Counted from the stretch's first letter, positions 9,913-18,686 are shown. The stretch: 64,000 nt of DNA from Flavobacterium aquatile LMG 4008 = ATCC 11947 (GCF_000757385.1 NZ_JRHH01000004.1:124001-188000); one strand, 5' to 3'. Program-made: numbers and translations. Notes: generated by a model from the letters alone, not told the origin.

Positions 9913-10942
9913 AACCAAATATCTCGATATTTTACAAATCTTTAGAGGTATTGCTGCATTAATGGTGGTAATTCATCATGCCGTAGGATCTTTAAAATAT
10001 TATCACAAAATAGATAGTGATTTCTTAAATGCTGTTGGAATATTTGGAAAATTAGGAGTTGACTTCTTTTTTATTTTATCTGGATTTATCATTTCATATT
10101 CTTCTTTTTACAAATACAGTGAACCAGATTCTTTTAAAAGATATTTTAAAAATAGGATTATTAGAGTCTATGTGCCTTATCTTCCAATAGGAATTCTAAT
10201 GTATTTGTTGTATTCTGTTTTACCAAACCTTTCAAATAATAGTAGAGAAATTAGTTTAATAACTTCTTTTACACTATTTCCATCAGGCAATCCAGCATTA
10301 TCTGTTGCATGGACTTTATCATTTGAACTTTTTTTTTATTTCTTTTTTAGCCTTTCTTTTTTCTCAAAAAAAGTATGGAATGGTTTTACTCTGTTATGGC
10401 TTATTTTAATAGTGATATTTAATTATAGCTTTTTAAATTATTTATTAATAAATAGTTACCCAATTTTTAAAGTATTTTTTTCTACCTATAACTTAGAGTT
10501 TTTACTTGGGTATTTACTTTCCTTAATTATTATTTACAAAGTAAAATTTAAGTGGCCACAGTACTCTATTGGAATTCTTATTGTAATACTACTTTTAATA
10601 TGTCAACAGGAATTTAAACTTAAAACACTCGATTTTTATTACAATTATTTATTTGCATTGATTCTATTTTTTGTGCTATATATTATCATAACTTATTATA
10701 ATAAAAAATTTGATGAAAATTTTATCATGATGCACATAGGCAATGCTTCTTATTCTATTTATTTAATTCATAATCCATTACAAATGACAATCCTGAGATT
10801 ATACCCTAATATAAATACTATTTTTAGTCTTGTTTTTGCAATAGTATTGGTATTAGGTTTATCAAGTTTATTTGGATACCTTTATTATTTTATATTTGAA
10901 AAAAAATGTATGAACTACATAAAATCTAAGTTAATCAGGTAA
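9896..10942 (+). CDS. Acyltransferase-3 family membrane protein
   Basis: A second OafA/YrhL-like protein (348 residues, about ten membrane helices). It shows LQIFRGIAALMVVIHHAVGS with the essential histidine, KLGVDFFFILSGFIISY, the basic KNRIIRVYVPYL motif and the AWTLSFELFFYFFF helix. The ATG used here lies inside the end of the preceding glycosyltransferase. Together with the gene at 6547 and the hexapeptide enzyme at 2499, the cluster encodes three acyl transfer enzymes, implying a heavily decorated polysaccharide. Confidence 0.87.
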   Translation: MSDQNKTKYLDILQIFRGIAALMVVIHHAVGSLKYYHKIDSDFLNAVGIFGKLGVDFFFILSGFIISYSSFYKYSEPDSFKRYFKNRIIRVYVPYLPIGILMYLLYSVLPNLSNNSREISLITSFTLFPSGNPALSVAWTLSFELFFYFFFSLSFFSKKVWNGFTLLWLILIVIFNYSFLNYLLINSYPIFKVFFSTYNLEFLLGYLLSLIIIYKVKFKWPQYSIGILIVILLLICQQEFKLKTLDFYYNYLFALILFFVLYIIITYYNKKFDENFIMMHIGNASYSIYLIHNPLQMTILRLYPNINTIFSLVFAIVLVLGLSSLFGYLYYFIFEKKCMNYIKSKLIR

Positions 10943-10948
10943 TCATTT

Positions 10949-12103
10949 ATGGATTTCATTTTTACAACTCTATTTATTGTTTTGGGCTATTTATTTATTA
11001 ATAGTTTTAAAAATAAATTATCATCCAATAATTATAGTACACTTAAAAAGCTGTACATTTTTCATTTAATATTTGGGGTGTATTATTGTTTTTTTGTTCT
11101 AGGTGATTCGGTTGGATATTGGATGCAACCCAAGTTAATGTCTTTCAGCAGTTTTATTACTGCTTTTAAAGAAGAACAAGGGACTTATTTCATTTTTGCT
11201 TTAAATTACATTCCCTCAAATATTTTAGGACTATCTTATTTTACAGGGACAATAATGTACAGCCTTATTGGTTTCATTGGAATGACATATTTTTATATTC
11301 TAGCTTTAGAAACTATTCCTAATAACCCAAAGTTTCGTGGTTACAATCTTTTTCCTCTTTTGTTTTTCTTTCCTAATTTTCATTTTTGGAGTTGTGCAGT
11401 TGGAAAAGACACTCTTTTATTTTTTTGTATTGGTTTGTTTGTTTATGGATTGCTTAATATTAACAAAAGATTTCTTTTTATAATTTTAGCTTTAACCTTG
11501 TCTTATTTTATTAGACCACACATCACTTTATTTATGATTATCGCCTTTGGTTTTTCATTCTTAATGAATACTAATAAGTCATTATTTATAAGAATCATAT
11601 TCTTTGCAGCAATGATTGTATTAGCAATTTTTATTTTTCCTTTGGTTCTAAAATTTACTAGAATAGAGGAAGCAAGTGTAGAGAGTTTTAATAATTTTGC
11701 TCTAAACAAAGCCTCATTGTTAAGTACAGCAAGTTCGAGTTCGGCTGTGGATATAGCTTCTTATCCTTTTCCTTTAAAAGTTTTTACCTTTTTATTTCGT
11801 CCCTTCTTTTTTGATATAAATAGTATTCCTTCCTTGCTTGCTTGCATTGAGAATTCCATTCTTTTAATTTTAGTTATAAATATTTTAATAAATAAACCAT
11901 TAGAGTCTTTCAAGAAAGCTCCCTTCACTATTCGTGGATTGATATATTTTTTAATTATAGGAACATTGGCATTTTCTCAGTCTTTAGGAAATTTAGGTAT
12001 CATGATACGTATGAGAAATATGTTTTTGCCAGGATTAATCATTTTCATTTATTGGCATTTTTCCTACATTAATAGAGAAGAAGTTGAAAACACTCTTTCA
12101 TAG
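10949..12103 (+). CDS. Candidate O-antigen/capsule polymerase (Wzy-like)
   Basis: A 384-residue, very hydrophobic protein with about ten predicted membrane helices. A larger extracytoplasmic loop carries SVGYWMQPKLMSFSSF, and a conserved-looking FWSCAVGKDTLLFF segment lies near residue 150. It resembles EpsG/Wzy-type membrane proteins found in Bacteroidota polysaccharide loci. It is the only protein in the cluster with polymerase-like topology, so assigning it as Wzy is an inference from position and topology, not from a conserved catalytic motif. It ends the densely packed block. Confidence 0.55.
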   Translation: MDFIFTTLFIVLGYLFINSFKNKLSSNNYSTLKKLYIFHLIFGVYYCFFVLGDSVGYWMQPKLMSFSSFITAFKEEQGTYFIFALNYIPSNILGLSYFTGTIMYSLIGFIGMTYFYILALETIPNNPKFRGYNLFPLLFFFPNFHFWSCAVGKDTLLFFCIGLFVYGLLNINKRFLFIILALTLSYFIRPHITLFMIIAFGFSFLMNTNKSLFIRIIFFAAMIVLAIFIFPLVLKFTRIEEASVESFNNFALNKASLLSTASSSSAVDIASYPFPLKVFTFLFRPFFFDINSIPSLLACIENSILLILVINILINKPLESFKKAPFTIRGLIYFLIIGTLAFSQSLGNLGIMIRMRNMFLPGLIIFIYWHFSYINREEVENTLS

Positions 12104-12270
12104 AAAAAATCTGCCTAACTGCTTTGCATTGAGCCATCTTCATGCTCATATTAAAATTAAATACCTACTTTAATCTTACCATAACATAAATTAATATTTA
12201 AGTTAAAGTTGCATCTTTTAAATAATTGTAAACAATGATTTTATCATTATAAAACGAATTGTTTTGATGT

Positions 12271-12278
12271 TAAATTTG
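12271..12278 (+). promoter_or_regulatory. Possible -7 box upstream of the distal module
   Basis: TAAATTTG fits the Bacteroidota TAnnTTTG consensus. It lies 75 bases before the ATG of the glycosyltransferase at 12353, within a 249-base gap that otherwise holds no gene. No good TTTG box is seen at the usual upstream distance, so support is limited. Confidence 0.3.
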
Positions 12279-12352
12279 TTTGTAATTACTTGTTTTAAGT
12301 AAGTTACCGCCCATTATAATTAAACAGATTTAACGCAAAAACTAGACACTTC

Positions 12353-13588
12353 ATGTCAGATGTAAAAAAGAAGTTAGTACGAATAACTACTGTGCCATTG
12401 TCTTTAGACAAAATACTTGATGGTCAGCTGTGGTTTATGAATAATCATTATGATGTAATCGCTGTATCATCGGAAAAAGAATACCTTATCCAATGTGCCA
12501 AAAATGAGGGAGTTCGATATAAACACATTGAAATGACACGAAAAATCACTCCTTTTAAAGATTTTATCTCGTTGTTAAAGTTGATTAGCTTTCTGATGAA
12601 GGAAAAACCCCTGATAATTCATTCTCATACTCCAAAAGCTGGAATAATAGCAATGTTAGCCTCAAAAATAGTAAATGTACCTATTCGTTTACACACAGTT
12701 GGTGGTTTGCCTCTTATGGAAGAAACTGGACTTAAACGAAAATTTTTAGAGTGTATAGAAAAAGTTACTTATTCATTATCAACGTATGTTTTCACAAATT
12801 CTAATGGACTTCAAAATCATATACTACAAAATAATTATACTTCCAAAAGCAAAATAAAGGTTATTGGTAATGGCAGCTCTAACGGAGTGGATATTAATTA
12901 TTTTTCCCCTACCCAAGTTACAATATCAGATCAAGAAAAATTAAAAGCTTCTTTAGGAATTTTAGAAGATGAATTTGTTTATGTATTTGTAGGCAGAATT
13001 GTTGCTGACAAAGGTATAAATGAGTTAGTTGCAGCATTTGACAAAATATCGGCTAAAATAAAAGATATCAAACTACTATTAGTGGGAAAAGAGGAAGCCG
13101 ATTTAGATCCTCTAAAAAAAGTCACTTTGGATATTATATCTAAAAATAAACAAATACTTACGGTTGGTTTTCAAAAAGATATCAGACCATATTTGTCAAT
13201 AAGCAACGTAATGGTATTTCCAAGTTACCGTGAAGGTTTTCCTAATGTTCTTCTTCAAGCTGGTGCAATGGGGCTTCCTGTTATTGCCTCAGATATTAAT
13301 GGTTGTAATGAAATTATTAGTCACGGATTAAATGGAATTCTAATTCCCAAAAAAAGCACCAGTGCCATTGAAAATGCCATTCTTTATATAAAATTTGACG
13401 AAGAATGTTTTGATAAATTACAATCAAATTCAAGAATCATGATAATTAATAGATTTGAAAGAAAAGTGATTTGTGAAACTATTTTAGATGAGTACAAAAA
13501 CATGGAAAAGAACTGTAGTACTAAACCTAAAAAACACTTTGTTTTTGGTGGAAAAAACGGTCAAATTGACCACCACTTTCCAATCTAA
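12353..13588 (+). CDS. GT4-family glycosyltransferase (PglA-like position), C-terminus formed by IS end
   Basis: A GT-B enzyme with RITTVPLSLDKIL and HSHTPKAGIIAMLASKI in the N-terminal domain and VFVGRIVADKGINELV at the linker. The EX7E motif is in SYREGFPNVLLQAGAM near residue 295. It belongs to the GT4 group commonly encoded beside PglC-type sugar transferases, and probably adds the second sugar to the primed lipid. The native protein likely ended near DEYKNMEKN. The final 14 or so residues (GGKNGQIDHHFPI) are read from the terminal repeat of an IS21-family relic starting about 13549. The catalytic core appears intact. Confidence 0.85.
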   Translation: MSDVKKKLVRITTVPLSLDKILDGQLWFMNNHYDVIAVSSEKEYLIQCAKNEGVRYKHIEMTRKITPFKDFISLLKLISFLMKEKPLIIHSHTPKAGIIAMLASKIVNVPIRLHTVGGLPLMEETGLKRKFLECIEKVTYSLSTYVFTNSNGLQNHILQNNYTSKSKIKVIGNGSSNGVDINYFSPTQVTISDQEKLKASLGILEDEFVYVFVGRIVADKGINELVAAFDKISAKIKDIKLLLVGKEEADLDPLKKVTLDIISKNKQILTVGFQKDIRPYLSISNVMVFPSYREGFPNVLLQAGAMGLPVIASDINGCNEIISHGLNGILIPKKSTSAIENAILYIKFDEECFDKLQSNSRIMIINRFERKVICETILDEYKNMEKNCSTKPKKHFVFGGKNGQIDHHFPI

Positions 13589-13922
13589 ATTGACTATCGA
13601 TTTTGGTGCAAATTAACCACCTAAATTTTTGGATAAACTAGACATTAAAAACGGCACTTTTTTTCACGTTGTTAACCCATACATTCTTATAAATAAAACG
13701 GATTATAGCAAACAAAGTAACAGAAATGAGTAAAATTAGAAAAGTAATTAAATTTCACTTTAGTGGTAAGAGTAAGTTATTTATTAGCAATTACTTATCA
13801 CTTTCTAGAAATACGGTGAAGAAATATACTTTTTTATTTGAACTTCTAGGCTTAAGTTTTGAAGCTATTGATGCCAAAACAGATGCTGAACTTGAAGTTT
13901 TATTTTCACAAAATACTGTAGA
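13549..13922 (+). mobile_element. IS21-family relic A: left end plus istA start
   Basis: The first 130 bases match the block at 18107-18258 almost base for base, and a truncated istA reading frame follows. The matching block contains several AAATTGAC repeats spaced about 24 bases apart, as in IS21-type ends. Compared with copy B, this copy lacks one 23-base repeat unit. Everything from the middle of istA to the right end is missing, and the right-hand junction falls inside a sugar transferase gene. Confidence 0.75.
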
Positions 13923-13956
13923 TTTCATCCTGGTAAAAAAGGTAAAATTTTTATGA
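13726..13956 (+). pseudogene. istA: Truncated IS21-family transposase istA
   Basis: The first 65 or so residues (MSKIRKVIKFHFSGKSKLFI and the helix-turn-helix YLSLSRNTVKKYT) match the N-terminal DNA-binding part of IstA transposases. This includes the TDAELEVLF segment that ends that domain. IstA is normally about 500 residues. Here homology stops near base 13920 and the frame runs a few meaningless codons into the neighbouring gene. The catalytic DDE domain is absent, so it cannot transpose. Confidence 0.75.
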
Positions 13957-14390
13957 TTATTAAGTTTAAAACCATGAATGATAAGAAAGATACAGTGGGT
14001 AATTTGTTGCCAGATGAGTTGCGGTCAAGTAAAATTGGTTTATTGATTAGAGAGATGTCTCTTGATGAGTTACCTCAATTTATAAACGTAATAATTGGAA
14101 AAATGAGTATAGTTGGGCCAAGACCTTTGTTGTGTAGCTATTTACATTTATATAACAGCCATCAAAATACACGACACGATGTTAAGCCGGGCATTACTAG
14201 TTTAGCGCAAGTGAATGGAAGAAATGCAATTTCTTGGGATAATAAATTTGACTATGACTATGACTATGTTCAGAACATATCGTTTCTATCGAATATTAAA
14301 ATTTTATTTAAAACTTTTTTAAAAATTATAAATAGAGAAGGTGTGCGAGTAGGAAGTAAAACAACTGTTGAACCTTTCGATGGAATCTAG
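13923..14390 (+). pseudogene. Initiating sugar transferase (PglC/WcaJ type), N-terminus lost to IS
   Basis: The frame encodes the C-terminal two thirds of a bacterial sugar transferase. HPGKKGKIF continues into KFKTM, then the catalytic MSLDELPQFINV, then KMSIVGPRPLL and KPGITSLAQVNGR. The family transfers a sugar-1-phosphate from a UDP-sugar to undecaprenyl phosphate. The missing 50 or so residues include the re-entrant membrane helix needed for activity. The sequence just upstream of base 13923 is istA instead. The first internal ATG (13953) gives 145 residues. No further damage is seen, so the loss may be recent. It is most likely non-functional. Confidence 0.8.
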
Positions 14391-14997
14391 ATTAGTTTTA
14401 TACGGAGCAAGTGGTCATTGCAAAGTGATTATCGATATTATAGAAAGTTTGCTGCTTAAAGTAGACTTAATAATAGACGATAATCGAAATGTTGATCTAT
14501 TGTGTGGGAGAAGTGTTGTAAGTACAAAAGAGGCTACGCTAAGTAAAAATGATAGTCTTATAATTTCTATCGGAAATAATAGTGCACGAAAAAATATTGC
14601 GAAAGGATTGGATTCCAATTTTCTTTCTGTAGTTCATGCGAGAGCAATTGTTTCTAAAAACATCGAGTTTGGTTTGGGTAATGTTGTAATGCCTTTGGCA
14701 ACAATTAATTCTGGAGCTAAAATTGGGAGTCACTGCATAATAAATACAAATTCTATAGTTGAACATGATTGTATAATAGGTGATTTTGTGCATATCTCTC
14801 CAAGAGCTTCATTGGCAGGAAACGTTCAAGTTGGTGAAGGAACACAAATAGGAATTGGAGCAGTAGTTATACAGAATATTAAGATTGGAAAATGGGCGAT
14901 GATTGGCGCAGGTTCTATAATAATTAGCGATGTTCCAGATTATGCTGTGGTGGTAGGAAATCCTGGCAGAATTATAAAATACAATAATAATGACTAA
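14380..14997 (+). CDS. pglD: PglD/NeuD-type sugar N- or O-acetyltransferase
   Basis: A 205-residue protein with an N-terminal Rossmann-like part (RLVLYGASGHCKVIIDII) that binds the nucleotide sugar. A C-terminal left-handed beta-helix follows. The putative catalytic histidine lies in SIVEHDCIIGDFVHISP, and the chain ends VVVGNPGRIIKY. In bacillosamine synthesis PglD acetylates the C4 amine of the UDP-sugar. The ATG at 14380 is preferred over an in-frame TTG 12 bases upstream and overlaps the sugar transferase stop by 11 bases. The gene is intact although both neighbours are broken. Confidence 0.82.
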   Translation: MESRLVLYGASGHCKVIIDIIESLLLKVDLIIDDNRNVDLLCGRSVVSTKEATLSKNDSLIISIGNNSARKNIAKGLDSNFLSVVHARAIVSKNIEFGLGNVVMPLATINSGAKIGSHCIINTNSIVEHDCIIGDFVHISPRASLAGNVQVGEGTQIGIGAVVIQNIKIGKWAMIGAGSIIISDVPDYAVVVGNPGRIIKYNNND

Positions 14998-16116
14998 ATC
15001 TTAAATATGGTTATCATCGCCACAGATGGGCGAAAGCGAGCAAACCTACATTCAAGAAGCATTCGTCACGAATTGTGTAGTACCACTAGGACCAAATATT
15101 ACTGGATTTGTGCACGATTTAGAAAAACAATTAGGAATAAAGTTTTTGTTGGAGCCTTAAGTTTAGGAACAGCTGCACTTCATTTCGGATTAATTTTACT
15201 TGGTGTACAAGCTGGTGACAAAGTTATTTGTCAGAGTATGACTTTTTCGGCATCGGCAAATCCTATTGTGTATCAAGGTGCAACAGCAGTTTTTGTTGAT
15301 AGTGAACTAGACACTTGGAATATGTGTCCCAACGCATTTGATACTGCTATAAAAGATAGAATTTCAAAAGGCAAAAAGCCCAAAGCAACTATCGCAGTTA
15401 ATTTGTACAGAATGCCATTTAATGTCGATCAAATTAGAGCCATCGCCAATGAATATGAAATTCTAATTCTTGATGACAGCGCAGAATCGTTAGGAAGTAC
15501 TTATAGAGGTGCGCATTGTGGCACATTTGGCGACATAAGCGTGTTGTCGTTCAACGGAAATAAAATAATTACAACATCTGGAGACGGAGCGAATGTAATA
15601 AAAAATATAGATTTAAAAAACAAAGCCATCTTTTTGGCAACACAAGCACGAGATAATGCACAACATTATCAGCACAGTGCGATAGGTTACAATTATCGCA
15701 TGAGTAACATTTGCGATGGCATCGGTAGAGGTCTAATGGAAGTTTTGGACAAACACAGTCAAAAAAGACATGAGATGCATGCTTTTTAAGTTTCAATTTT
15801 TAAAGAAAATACAGCAATTAAGGTATTCACTGAACCGAATAGTTATTATTATTCCAATCCTTGGTTGTCAGCAATAACGGTTGATGCTTTAGTAGGAAAA
15901 TCAAGAGAAGATATACGATTATTATTAGAAGCAGAAAACATAGAGAGTCGACCGTTGTGGAAGCCAATGCACATGCAACCTATTTTTAAAGACGCACCGT
16001 ATTATGGCGAATCAGTTTGTGAAGAGCTGTTTGAAAACGGTCTTTGTTTGCCCTCGGGTTCTAATTTATCAGATGATGATAGAGAGCAGATTTCCAAAAT
16101 AACTTCACTTTTCTAA
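14990..16116 (+). pseudogene. pglE: Decayed PglE/DegT-type PLP-dependent aminotransferase
   Basis: The frame beginning ATG 14990 has a TAA at codon 5 (15002-15004), then reads IWLSSPQMGESEQTYIQ as in DegT/DnrJ/EryC1 aminotransferases. Near 15135-15141 one base appears lost, moving the gene to a second frame. That frame continues ALSLGTAALHFGLILLGV, DDSAESLGSTYRGAHCG and the PLP-lysine region SFNGNKIITTSG. A TAA at 15787 interrupts it again before FTEPNSYYYSN and the ESRPLWKPMHMQP end. With three repairs it would be about 375 residues, normal for the family. NLYRMPFN replaces the usual NLYGMP, another sign of relaxed selection. Confidence 0.88.
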
Positions 16117-16158
16117 ATGGAAAGTGACTATGAAAATAGTAATTAATTATAAAAGAAT

Positions 16159-18174
16159 ATGAGTTTCTCCTTAAATAAAAAGAATTTCACTTTTAGATTT
16201 AAAAATTTGGGGTATCTTCCTAAATGGCTCATATTTATGATTGATATAAGTATCGTTTTTTCTTCGGGAATAGTTACTTATTTTTTATTAAATGGCTTAA
16301 GGTTAAAGTTTGTACCTATAAATTATATAATACTTACTAACATAATCTATTTTACGATAAACACATTCTTTTTTTGGTTGTTTAGAACCTATTCGGGTAT
16401 TATTAGACATTCATCCTATACCGATGCAGTAAAATTGTTTTTCTCTCAGTTTTCAACTTTTATAACAATTATAGGTATTAACATTTGTTTGCTACTTTTT
16501 GATTATCAGAAGCTTTGTTTAACTACTGGAGCTTTTATAAATGCGGTATTTTCTTTTAGTTTATTGTTTTTTTATAGAATTATTGTAAAACAGTTATTTG
16601 CAATTTTCTTTTTTGATAGTGGTTGTTCAAAAAGAGTAAGAGCAATTGTTTATGGATCGGACAGTAATGCTATTGCAGTTGCAAACGCACTAAAGTTTGA
16701 GGTGCCAGGAAGATTTGAATTAGTTGGATTTATTGATAAAAATAATGAAAATTCAACAAAAAGAATATTAGACTTACCGATAATAAAAATTAAAAAAAGC
16801 ATTACTGTTTTAATGAGGTATATGAAAGTTGAGGCTATTATTATGGCCGATGAAACTTTAAATAAAGAAGAAAAGGCATTAATTGTAAATGAGTGTATTG
16901 ATTATGGTTTTAAGGCATACACGATTCCTGTAATTCTTGATGTAAATGATAAAAAACAAATCTCAAGTGGAATAAAAAGTTATGAGATTCATGATTTACT
17001 CGAGCGAAAACCTATTGTATTAGACACAATGTCGCTTTCAAAAAAGTTAAAAGGTAAAACCATATTAGTAACCGGAGCGGCAGGTTCTATAGGAAGTGAA
17101 ATAGTCAGACAAATATTATTTTTTAATCCTGAAGAAATAATACTTCTTGACCAAGCAGAAACACCTTTAAATAATTTGTCATTAGAGATTTTAAGTCATA
17201 ATAAACAGGTAAAAATAGTTAATTATATGGGCGATATCAGAGATATTGAAACTGTAGAATCTATTTTTATAAAATATAGGCCAAATGTTGTTTATCATGC
17301 TGCTGCTTATAAACATGTCCCAATGATGGAAAATAACCCTGCACAAGCTATTTTCACTAATGTATTGGGAACTAAAAACATAGCAGACTTATCACAAAAA
17401 TATAGAGTGGAGCGATTTGTAATGATTTCAACAGACAAAGCGGTTAATCCAAGTAGTGTGATGGGTGCAAGTAAAAGAATTGCAGAAATGTATGTGCAGT
17501 CAAAACATTTTATGCTTAAAGAGAGTAATTCTAACCAGTACACTAAGTTTATTACTACAAGATTTGGAAATGTACTTGGTTCAAATGGTTCGGTAGTTCC
17601 TTTATTTGCTAGACAAATTGATGAAGGCGGTCCAATAACCATAACACATCCCGAAATTATTAGGTATTTTATGACAATTCCCGAGGCATGTCAATTGGTT
17701 CTTGAAGCTTGCTCTATGGGAAATGGTGGCGAAATTTATGTTTTTGATATGGGTAAGCCTGTAAAAATTATTGACCTCGCCAAGAAAATGATTCGTTTAG
17801 CAGGCTATATACCAGAAAAAGAAATCAAGATTAAAACAGTTGGTTTACGACCAGGTGAAAAATTATATGAAGAGTTATTGCATAACTCGGCCCAAAATTT
17901 ACCCACACATCATGAGAAAATAATGGTTGCCATTGAAGTCTGCAATAAGCACGATGTGATTGAAAGACAGGTTTCTGATCTCATTCAATCTGCAAAGTAC
18001 TTTAAAAATGAGGAGATAGTTATCCTAATGAAGCAAATTGTACCAGAATTTAAGAGTTTAAACTCTGTGTATGCGGTTTTAAATAAAAAGGAGGTTAATA
18101 GTAAAATGGAAAAAACGGTCAAATTGACTACCTCTTTCCAATCTAAATTGACTATCGATTTCGGTGCAAATTGA
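16159..18174 (+). CDS. pglF: UDP-sugar 4,6-dehydratase, PglF/CapD/FlaA1 family
   Basis: A 671-residue protein with four N-terminal membrane helices, a first nucleotide-binding domain (AIVYGSDSNAIAVANAL) and a C-terminal SDR domain. The SDR domain carries the NAD motif TGAAGSIGSEIVRQ and the catalytic stretch STDKAVNPSSVMGASKR. The Thr-Asp-Lys and Met pattern is that of PglF-type inverting-inactive dehydratases. It would convert UDP-GlcNAc to the 4-keto-6-deoxy sugar used by PglE. The last 20 or so residues (KMEKTVKLTTSFQSKLTIDF) come from an IS21-family end that begins near 18107; the native stop was probably just after SVYAVLNKK. The enzyme core looks intact. Confidence 0.88.
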   Translation: MSFSLNKKNFTFRFKNLGYLPKWLIFMIDISIVFSSGIVTYFLLNGLRLKFVPINYIILTNIIYFTINTFFFWLFRTYSGIIRHSSYTDAVKLFFSQFSTFITIIGINICLLLFDYQKLCLTTGAFINAVFSFSLLFFYRIIVKQLFAIFFFDSGCSKRVRAIVYGSDSNAIAVANALKFEVPGRFELVGFIDKNNENSTKRILDLPIIKIKKSITVLMRYMKVEAIIMADETLNKEEKALIVNECIDYGFKAYTIPVILDVNDKKQISSGIKSYEIHDLLERKPIVLDTMSLSKKLKGKTILVTGAAGSIGSEIVRQILFFNPEEIILLDQAETPLNNLSLEILSHNKQVKIVNYMGDIRDIETVESIFIKYRPNVVYHAAAYKHVPMMENNPAQAIFTNVLGTKNIADLSQKYRVERFVMISTDKAVNPSSVMGASKRIAEMYVQSKHFMLKESNSNQYTKFITTRFGNVLGSNGSVVPLFARQIDEGGPITITHPEIIRYFMTIPEACQLVLEACSMGNGGEIYVFDMGKPVKIIDLAKKMIRLAGYIPEKEIKIKTVGLRPGEKLYEELLHNSAQNLPTHHEKIMVAIEVCNKHDVIERQVSDLIQSAKYFKNEEIVILMKQIVPEFKSLNSVYAVLNKKEVNSKMEKTVKLTTSFQSKLTIDFGAN

Positions 18175-18640
18175 CAACTAATTCAAGTCCAAATTGACCA
18201 CCTAAATTTTTGGATAAACTAGACATTAAAAAAGGTACTTTTTTCATGTTGTTAGCCCAATGCTATTAAAAGTGCTATCGAAAGTGGGAAAACAGACATC
18301 GACACAATAATGGCTCTATAATTGTAACTTCTCAAATACCAGTGCAAGGTTGGTACGATATAATATGAGAAAAAACAATAGATGATGCCATTCTAGACTG
18401 ACATATACATCAATCACATAGCATTGAGTTACAAGGTGAATCCATGAGAAAGAAACGAGGAATCAACAAAGAGTAATTTTAGTATATTCGAATAACAAAT
18501 TAGCACAAGAAAAAAAGTAGTTTTTAATGAAAAATGGAGTTGGTCATTTTGCTCCGAAATTAGGTGGTCAATTTGGACTTGAATTAGGTGCTCACTTTAA
18601 ATTGGAATTAGATGGTCAATATCACCTAGAATTTGCAGTT
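18107..18640 (+). mobile_element. IS21-family relic B: both ends, internally deleted
   Basis: The left end (18107-18258) matches relic A and holds AAATTGAC at 18121, 18145, 18168 and 18191. The right end holds inverted counterparts from about 18541 to 18620. A 28-base perfect inverted repeat joins 18178-18205 with 18560-18587. Between them lies only the tail of a dead istB. All of istA and most of istB are missing. The right boundary is approximate, and no target duplication could be confirmed. Confidence 0.75.
18282..18476 (+). pseudogene. istB: IS21-family istB remnant (C-terminal end)
   Basis: In one frame the stretch reads HNNGSIIVTSQIPVQGWYDI, then DDAILD and ELQGESMRKKRGINK before a stop at 18474. 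This is the conserved C-terminus of the IstB ATPase that assists IS21 transposition. Two in-frame TGA codons interrupt it, at 18366 and 18399; both are one-step changes from Gly or Arg codons expected there. The N-terminal Walker motifs are gone. It is a fossil without function. Confidence 0.82.
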
Positions 18641-18661
18641 TTTGGTGCAAAGGAATTTCAA

Positions 18662-18686
18662 AATACTCTAAATTCATTTTAGAGTA
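18662..18686. terminator. Hairpin between pglF/IS relic and the wzc gene
   Basis: A perfect 10-base stem (ATACTCTAAA with TTTAGAGTAT) with a 5-base loop lies in the convergent gap between the plus-strand cluster and the minus-strand export genes. It could end transcription from either side, although the T-tracts are weak. The remaining 215 bases up to 18901 are AT-rich and show no gene. Confidence 0.4.

Noticed and set aside
12104..12352. Search for an RNA gene or riboswitch in the gap before the distal module
   Set aside because: Only AT-rich sequence and a possible promoter box were seen; no conserved RNA fold is recognisable by eye.
15007..15789. ATG at 15007 as the start of a complete 260-residue aminotransferase
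   Set aside because: The first 43 codons are out of frame with the family; the true N-terminus is readable in the adjacent frame from 14990, so the gene is broken rather than short.
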